Below are positions 55,868 through 62,282 of a DNA stretch of 62,282 nucleotides, piece by piece. The position numbers and the translations under genes were made by a program. Source of the DNA: Chloroflexota bacterium (lineage in GTDB: Bacteria > Chloroflexota > Anaerolineae > Anaerolineales > Villigracilaceae); assembly GCA_016235425.1 (NCBI GenBank), contig JACRLC010000038.1:1-62282 (forward strand), written 5' to 3'. The notes beneath the pieces are model-generated. The model did not search any database, was not told where the DNA came from, and was given only the letters and a program-made list of their open reading frames with translations. How positions within the stretch are numbered: position 1 is the stretch's first letter; each line of letters opens with the position of its first letter.

Positions 55868-56950
55868 TTAGAGGATGAACATTGCATCGCCGAAGGAGTA
55901 GAAGCGATAGCCTTCCTTGATCGCAGTTTCGTAGATGGACAAAATCCGCTCCCGCCCCGCGAACGCGCTGACGAGCATGATCAGCGTGGACCTGGGTAAA
56001 TGGAAGTTGGTGATCAGCGCGTCCACGACTTTGAACTGGTAACCGGGCAGGATGAAGATGGAGGTGGGGCCGCGAAAGGCAGTAACCAGTGACCAGTGAT
56101 CGGTATTTACGATTTTCGATTTCCGATTTTCGATTGCCGCGCTTTCGAGGGTTCGGACACTCGTCGTTCCCACCGCGATGACCCGCCCGCCGTTTTGCTT
56201 CGTTTGGTTGATCAAGTCTGCGGTTTCCTGGGAAAGCTCACACCACTCGGTATGGATCTTGTGTTCTTCGGGACTGTCTTCGGTCACGGGTGCGAAGGTG
56301 TCCAAGCCGACGTGCAAGGTGACGTATGCAATCTTCACACCGCTGGCCTGCAACTCCTCCAGCAAACGCGGCGTGAAGTGCAGACCTGCCGTGGGCGCGG
56401 CGGCTGATCCCATTTCGCGGGCGTAGACGGTTTGGTAGCGTTCGGGGTCGGCCAGTTTTTCGTGAATGTAGGGCGGCAGAGGAACGTTTCCTATTGTTGG
56501 AAAATACGGCTCGATGGGTTCGGAAAATTTAATCAGCCGTTCCGAGCCTTCGAGGATTTCCAGTATCTCGGCCTGGAGTCCAAAATCTCCCGATTTTGGG
56601 TTTCGACGACTGGAGTCGCCGGACTCCAGAAACACTTTCGTGCCCACGCGCAAACCTTTTCCGCCAACGAGGGCTTCCCAAGTCAATTCGTCGCGGCGGC
56701 GAAGGAGAAGCAATTCGACGCGGCCGCCGGTCTCTTTTTTGGCGAAGATGCGGGCAGGGATCACGCGGGTACGGTTGAGGACCAGGAGATCGTTCGGGTG
56801 CAGAAGCAGGCCCAGGTCCCGAAAGATGCGGTGCTCGACCTGTCCCATTTCGCGATGCAGAACCAGGAGTCGGGACGAATCGCGCGGTTCAGACGGAGTC
56901 TGCGCGATGGAGGATTCAGGAAGGTGATAATCGAAGTCGGATGTTTTCAT
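55868..56950 (-). CDS. queA: S-adenosylmethionine:tRNA ribosyltransferase-isomerase
   Basis: Makes epoxyqueuosine in tRNA from preQ1-modified tRNA and SAM. Start set at the ATG at 56950: MKTSDFDYHLPESSIAQTPS. Family motifs: VLNRTRVIPARIF, LPPYIHEKLADPERYQTVYA, AAPTAGLHFTPRLLEEL, TLHVGLDTFAPV, AVGTTSVRTLESA, and NFHLPRSTLIMLVSAFAG. The protein is 360 residues. Two segments look extra compared with the usual family: 108-126, which is a bipartite palindromic element (56575-56627), and an ENRKSKIV...DHWSLVTAF segment, which is a heptamer array (56080-56135). Both leave the frame intact. Confidence 0.94.
   Translation of the reverse strand: MKTSDFDYHLPESSIAQTPSEPRDSSRLLVLHREMGQVEHRIFRDLGLLLHPNDLLVLNRTRVIPARIFAKKETGGRVELLLLRRRDELTWEALVGGKGLRVGTKVFLESGDSSRRNPKSGDFGLQAEILEILEGSERLIKFSEPIEPYFPTIGNVPLPPYIHEKLADPERYQTVYAREMGSAAAPTAGLHFTPRLLEELQASGVKIAYVTLHVGLDTFAPVTEDSPEEHKIHTEWCELSQETADLINQTKQNGGRVIAVGTTSVRTLESAAIENRKSKIVNTDHWSLVTAFRGPTSIFILPGYQFKVVDALITNFHLPRSTLIMLVSAFAGRERILSIYETAIKEGYRFYSFGDAMFIL
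56080..56135. repeat. Heptanucleotide array inside queA
   Basis: Eight 7-mers in a row: CAGTAAC, CAGTGAC, CAGTGAT, CGGTATT, TACGATT, TTCGATT, TCCGATT, TTCGATT. On the minus strand they encode about 19 residues, ENRKSKIVNTDHWSLVTAF, between the AVGTTSVRTLESA motif and GPTSIFI. Confidence 0.8.
56575..56627. repeat. Bipartite palindromic element inside queA, copy 4
   Basis: GGAGTCC ... GGACTCC ends and the two hairpins CCAAAATC/GATTTTGG and CGACGACTGGAGTCG. On the minus strand it codes for LESGDSSRRNPKSGDFGLQ (residues 108-126 of QueA), an insertion with no counterpart in usual QueA. Confidence 0.8.
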
Positions 56951-57064
56951 ATTCGAAGAGATAAGCAATTTTCCTATCAACAGTGTAAGCAAGGCGATTG
57001 TAACGCGGTTGGCAATGTTCGGTCGTATAATTCTTATAAGAATATCGCGAGGTTCATTAGGAGC

Positions 57065-60184
<3,120 letters not shown>

Positions 60185-60211
60185 GCTCATTGTTCGACAA
60201 AGGAGAGCAAA

Positions 60212-60565
60212 ATGACAATCGATATTTCCGCCCTGGAAGCCTATCGTGAGATCATGGGAGAGGAAGCCGACGCGTTCATCGCGGACATCATCAAGACTTA
60301 CATCCAAAACGGCGCGAACCTGGTGCAGATTATCACCGACAGCCTGGCGTCAGGCGATAAAACGTCATTTGAACGCGCCGCGCACACGCTTAAGTCAACC
60401 AGCGCGACAGTCGGTGCGAAGGAATTGTCCGCGGTGGCGGCGGAATTGGAGAGTCTCTGCAAAACGGAGGCGCTTTCGACGCTTGCGCCCAAAGTTGGTC
60501 AGCTTGCACAGGAATTTTCCAAAGCGGAGGCAGAATTGCAGGCGCATCGAGAGGAGTTGGGATAA
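60212..60565 (+). CDS. Histidine phosphotransfer (Hpt) protein
   Basis: 117 residues, all-helical. The phosphotransfer histidine is H58 in RAAHTLKSTSATVGA. It lies 27 nt after the hybrid kinase stop and completes its phosphorelay (H535 - D825/D965 - H58). The final response regulator is not next to it; the single receiver at 46 kb is one candidate. AAAGGAGAGC lies before the ATG. Confidence 0.92.
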   Translation: MTIDISALEAYREIMGEEADAFIADIIKTYIQNGANLVQIITDSLASGDKTSFERAAHTLKSTSATVGAKELSAVAAELESLCKTEALSTLAPKVGQLAQEFSKAEAELQAHREELG

Positions 60566-60631
60566 CGAAAACGTTTGCATTGGGTAAAATTGAAGACGAA
60601 ACCATCACAGGACTTACACAAAATGATATTT

Positions 60632-60694
60632 TGTCCACGAGTTTTCGCTAATCAACGCGAATTGGTTTGAAATTAGCGGAAATTCGCGGACAAC
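60632..60694. repeat. Palindromic repeat, TTGTCCACGAGTTTTCGC type
   Basis: TTGTCCACGA...TTTCGCTAAT on the left is inverted as ATTAGCGGAAATTCGCGGAC on the right. It occupies most of the gap between the Hpt and ribonuclease genes. Confidence 0.75.
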
Positions 60695-60743
60695 CTTTTG
60701 GGTTTTTCGTAGGCCCTGCATCATTGATATCGCGGAGACAACT

Positions 60744-62135
60744 ATGAAGCTCAGGTTTTATGGCGCGGCCCGTACTGTTACCGGCTCAATGCACCTGGTG
60801 GAAGTAAACGGGTCACGGCTGTTATTGGATTGTGGGATGTATCAGGGGCGGCGAAAAGAATCGTTCGAGCGCAATCGGATATTCCCTTTTGATGCAGGCA
60901 CCATCGACGCGGTCATCCTCTCCCACGCGCACATTGATCACTCCGGCAATTTGCCCAATTTAGTGAAGCAGGGATTCAGCGGGCCGATTTATGCAACGCG
61001 CGCCACCGCGCATTTGACCGATTTGATGTTGCGCGATTCCGGTCACATCCAGGAAAAGCAGGCGGCAAACCTAAATTTCCACAATGCGAAGCGCGGCCTG
61101 CCTCCTGTTGAACCGCTTTACACCGAAGAGGAGGCAGAACAGGTCAGGCCCCTGTTGAAGGAGGTGAATTACACTCAAGCATTTGAACCGGCGCCCGGAG
61201 TGATCGCAGAGCTTCACGATGCCGGCCACATCCTTGGCTCCGCTTCGGTGTCATTGAACCTGGAAGAGAAGAAACGCAAAACACACTTATGGTTTTCGGG
61301 AGACATAGGCCGGCGCAATATGCCAATTTTGTGTGACCCGATTCTGCCGAGGGAAGTTGATGTTCTGTTAATGGAATCAACCTATGGGGACAAACCACAC
61401 CGCGATCCTGAAGAAGCCTATATTGAAATGCGCGAAGTTATCCTGCGAACGCTCGACCGGAGGGGCAAGGTCATCATCCCATCGTTTGCAGTGGGACGCA
61501 CACAGGAACTGGTCTACAACCTGAGCCGCATGTACGATAACGGTGAATTGCCCGCAGTGCCGGTATACGTGGACAGCCCCCTTGCAGTGAATGCCTCCAA
61601 AATTTTCCGCGAACATCCCGAATGTTTCGACGAAAAGATGAACCAGTTAATCCAGACAGGGCATCCCGCGTTGGATTTCAAACTGCTGACTTATATTTCC
61701 ACCCTTGAAGAATCGAAGGAATTGAACGAGCGCAAGGACCCGATGATCATCATCTCCGCTTCGGGCATGGCGGAAACGGGACGCGTGGTGTATCACATCC
61801 GCTGGGCAATCGAGAACAAGCGCAACACGGTCATGATCGTCTCCTGGCAGTCACCCGAAACGCTTGGCCGCCGGCTCGCGGACCGGGAGAAAATGATACG
61901 CATCTTCGGCGAGTCTTATCACTGCCGCGCAGAGATTGCCACTGTAGGAGGTTTATCCGCCCACGCCGGCCAGGACATGTTGGTTGAATATGCAACGGGA
62001 GTGAAGCAGAGCGCCCAATCCGTTTTTCTGGTACATGGAGAAGAAAAAGGCGCACTGCCATTGATGGAGAAATTAAAAGAGAACCGCGTGAAGCACGTGT
62101 ACTATCCCGCCATGCACACGAATGTGGAATTGTAA
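60744..62135 (+). CDS. MBL-fold beta-CASP ribonuclease
   Basis: Metallo-beta-lactamase nuclease with beta-CASP insert, as in RNase J / CPSF73-like enzymes. Zinc ligands: ILSHAHIDHSGNLP (motif 2), DAGHILGSASV, FSGDIGRRNMP, and the C-terminal HAGQD region. The beta-CASP motifs A, B and C are visible as ESTYGDKPHRDPEEAYI, ISASGMAETGRVV, and VFLVHGEEKGA. 463 residues is the length of the bacterial YhfI/TTHA0252-like group, which cleaves RNA. Probably RNA processing or decay. Confidence 0.93.
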   Translation: MKLRFYGAARTVTGSMHLVEVNGSRLLLDCGMYQGRRKESFERNRIFPFDAGTIDAVILSHAHIDHSGNLPNLVKQGFSGPIYATRATAHLTDLMLRDSGHIQEKQAANLNFHNAKRGLPPVEPLYTEEEAEQVRPLLKEVNYTQAFEPAPGVIAELHDAGHILGSASVSLNLEEKKRKTHLWFSGDIGRRNMPILCDPILPREVDVLLMESTYGDKPHRDPEEAYIEMREVILRTLDRRGKVIIPSFAVGRTQELVYNLSRMYDNGELPAVPVYVDSPLAVNASKIFREHPECFDEKMNQLIQTGHPALDFKLLTYISTLEESKELNERKDPMIIISASGMAETGRVVYHIRWAIENKRNTVMIVSWQSPETLGRRLADREKMIRIFGESYHCRAEIATVGGLSAHAGQDMLVEYATGVKQSAQSVFLVHGEEKGALPLMEKLKENRVKHVYYPAMHTNVEL

Positions 62136-62244
62136 AATCCTACCTCGACTTTTGCAGCACATTACCAGCCAAATACTCCAACAACCAGACAAAAAGGGGG
62201 AGCAGTTGTACAATTCGTAACGATCCCGATTCTGGAGGTGCAAC

Positions 62245-62282
62245 ATGCTACCTTTGGTGGAATTTCCTGAACTGGTGCAACA
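62245..62282 (+). CDS. Start of a gene cut by the window end, possible transposase
   Basis: ATG at 62245 with TGGAGGTG 5 nt upstream; only MLPLVEFPELVQ is visible. This N-terminus resembles some IS4/IS701-like DDE transposases (memory of the pattern, not checked). The 62136-62244 gap has no clear inverted repeat that I can align to an IS end. Confidence 0.35.
   Translation, partial: MLPLVEFPELVQ

Noticed and set aside
56432-57064. Long plus-strand reading frame in front of the hybrid kinase (would give 1250 residues)
   Set aside because: It is antisense to queA, has no homology in its translation, and the first plausible start with membrane segments is at 57065.

Overview
The window looks like a piece of a Chloroflexota (probably Anaerolineae) chromosome. 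This is an inference from gene content: a two-domain ALDH16-type aldehyde dehydrogenase, a monofunctional CO dehydrogenase operon, a MoxR/DUF58/DUF4129 cluster, tandem CapA lipoproteins, a DUF3048 lipoprotein and many palindromic intergenic repeats. There is no rRNA, CRISPR array or phage, and only one tRNA. Most genes look vertically inherited; the extreme left end is more AT-rich, and the extreme right end starts what may be a transposase.

Layout. 1-0.83 kb: tail of a DUF2130-like gene. 0.9-8.6 kb (minus): ALDH16 and deoC, then citrate synthase, malate dehydrogenase and thioredoxin reductase, i.e. deoxyribose-phosphate breakdown and TCA/redox housekeeping. 8.9-12.7 kb (plus): a small membrane protein, a rhodanese, a His-rich membrane protein and an OmpR-type two-component pair; the rhodanese and His-rich genes share a 57-bp upstream block. 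12.8-14.2 kb: a class III aminotransferase. 14.4-18.3 kb: cooF-cooS-FAD/NAD oxidoreductase. 18.9-23.2 kb (minus): DUF4129, a small membrane protein, MoxR, DUF58 and another membrane protein. 23.3-25.3 kb: DUF309, a 37-residue CxxC peptide, an MBL hydrolase, and a membrane protein gene split by a 116-bp MITE. 25.4-33.8 kb (minus): three tandem CapA lipoproteins, an enolase-superfamily gene (menC-like), a zinc-ribbon protein and a DUF3048 lipoprotein. 33.9-37.5 kb: three complex-I-like membrane subunits with no redox partners. 37.5-44 kb: a coiled-coil protein, selB, an SRAP protein, an MFS transporter and a LysM/M23 peptidase. Then tRNA-Val, an ECF sigma factor with a zinc anti-sigma-like protein, DUF1684, a response regulator, thpR, rsfS, ndk, a giant TPR protein, pyrimidine-nucleoside phosphorylase, a lipoprotein, an S51-like/CysRS-tail fusion, a selenocysteine peroxiredoxin, UDGb, queA, a hybrid histidine kinase with its Hpt protein, and a beta-CASP ribonuclease.

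Main discoveries. (1) An AhpC/TSA-type peroxiredoxin at 54661-55140 (minus) is interrupted only by an in-frame TGA at 55008-55006. It lies at the resolving/peroxidatic motif (U-P-F-C) and is followed by a good bacterial SECIS hairpin; selB is in the same window, so this is a selenoprotein. (2) A 116-bp MITE with 14-bp terminal inverted repeats and a 5-bp target duplication splits the gene at 24662-25280, and the ancestral 165-residue protein can be read across the excised site. (3) Two repeat classes litter the window and also occur inside the queA coding sequence in frame: a bipartite palindromic element of about 53 bp and arrays of degenerate heptanucleotides. (4) Several genes have a -10 box 6-9 nt before the start codon and no Shine-Dalgarno, suggesting leaderless mRNAs. 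(5) The three complex-I-like subunits have lost the usual channel lysines.

No function or database match was computed. Family names come from recognisable motifs and are stated with confidence values.
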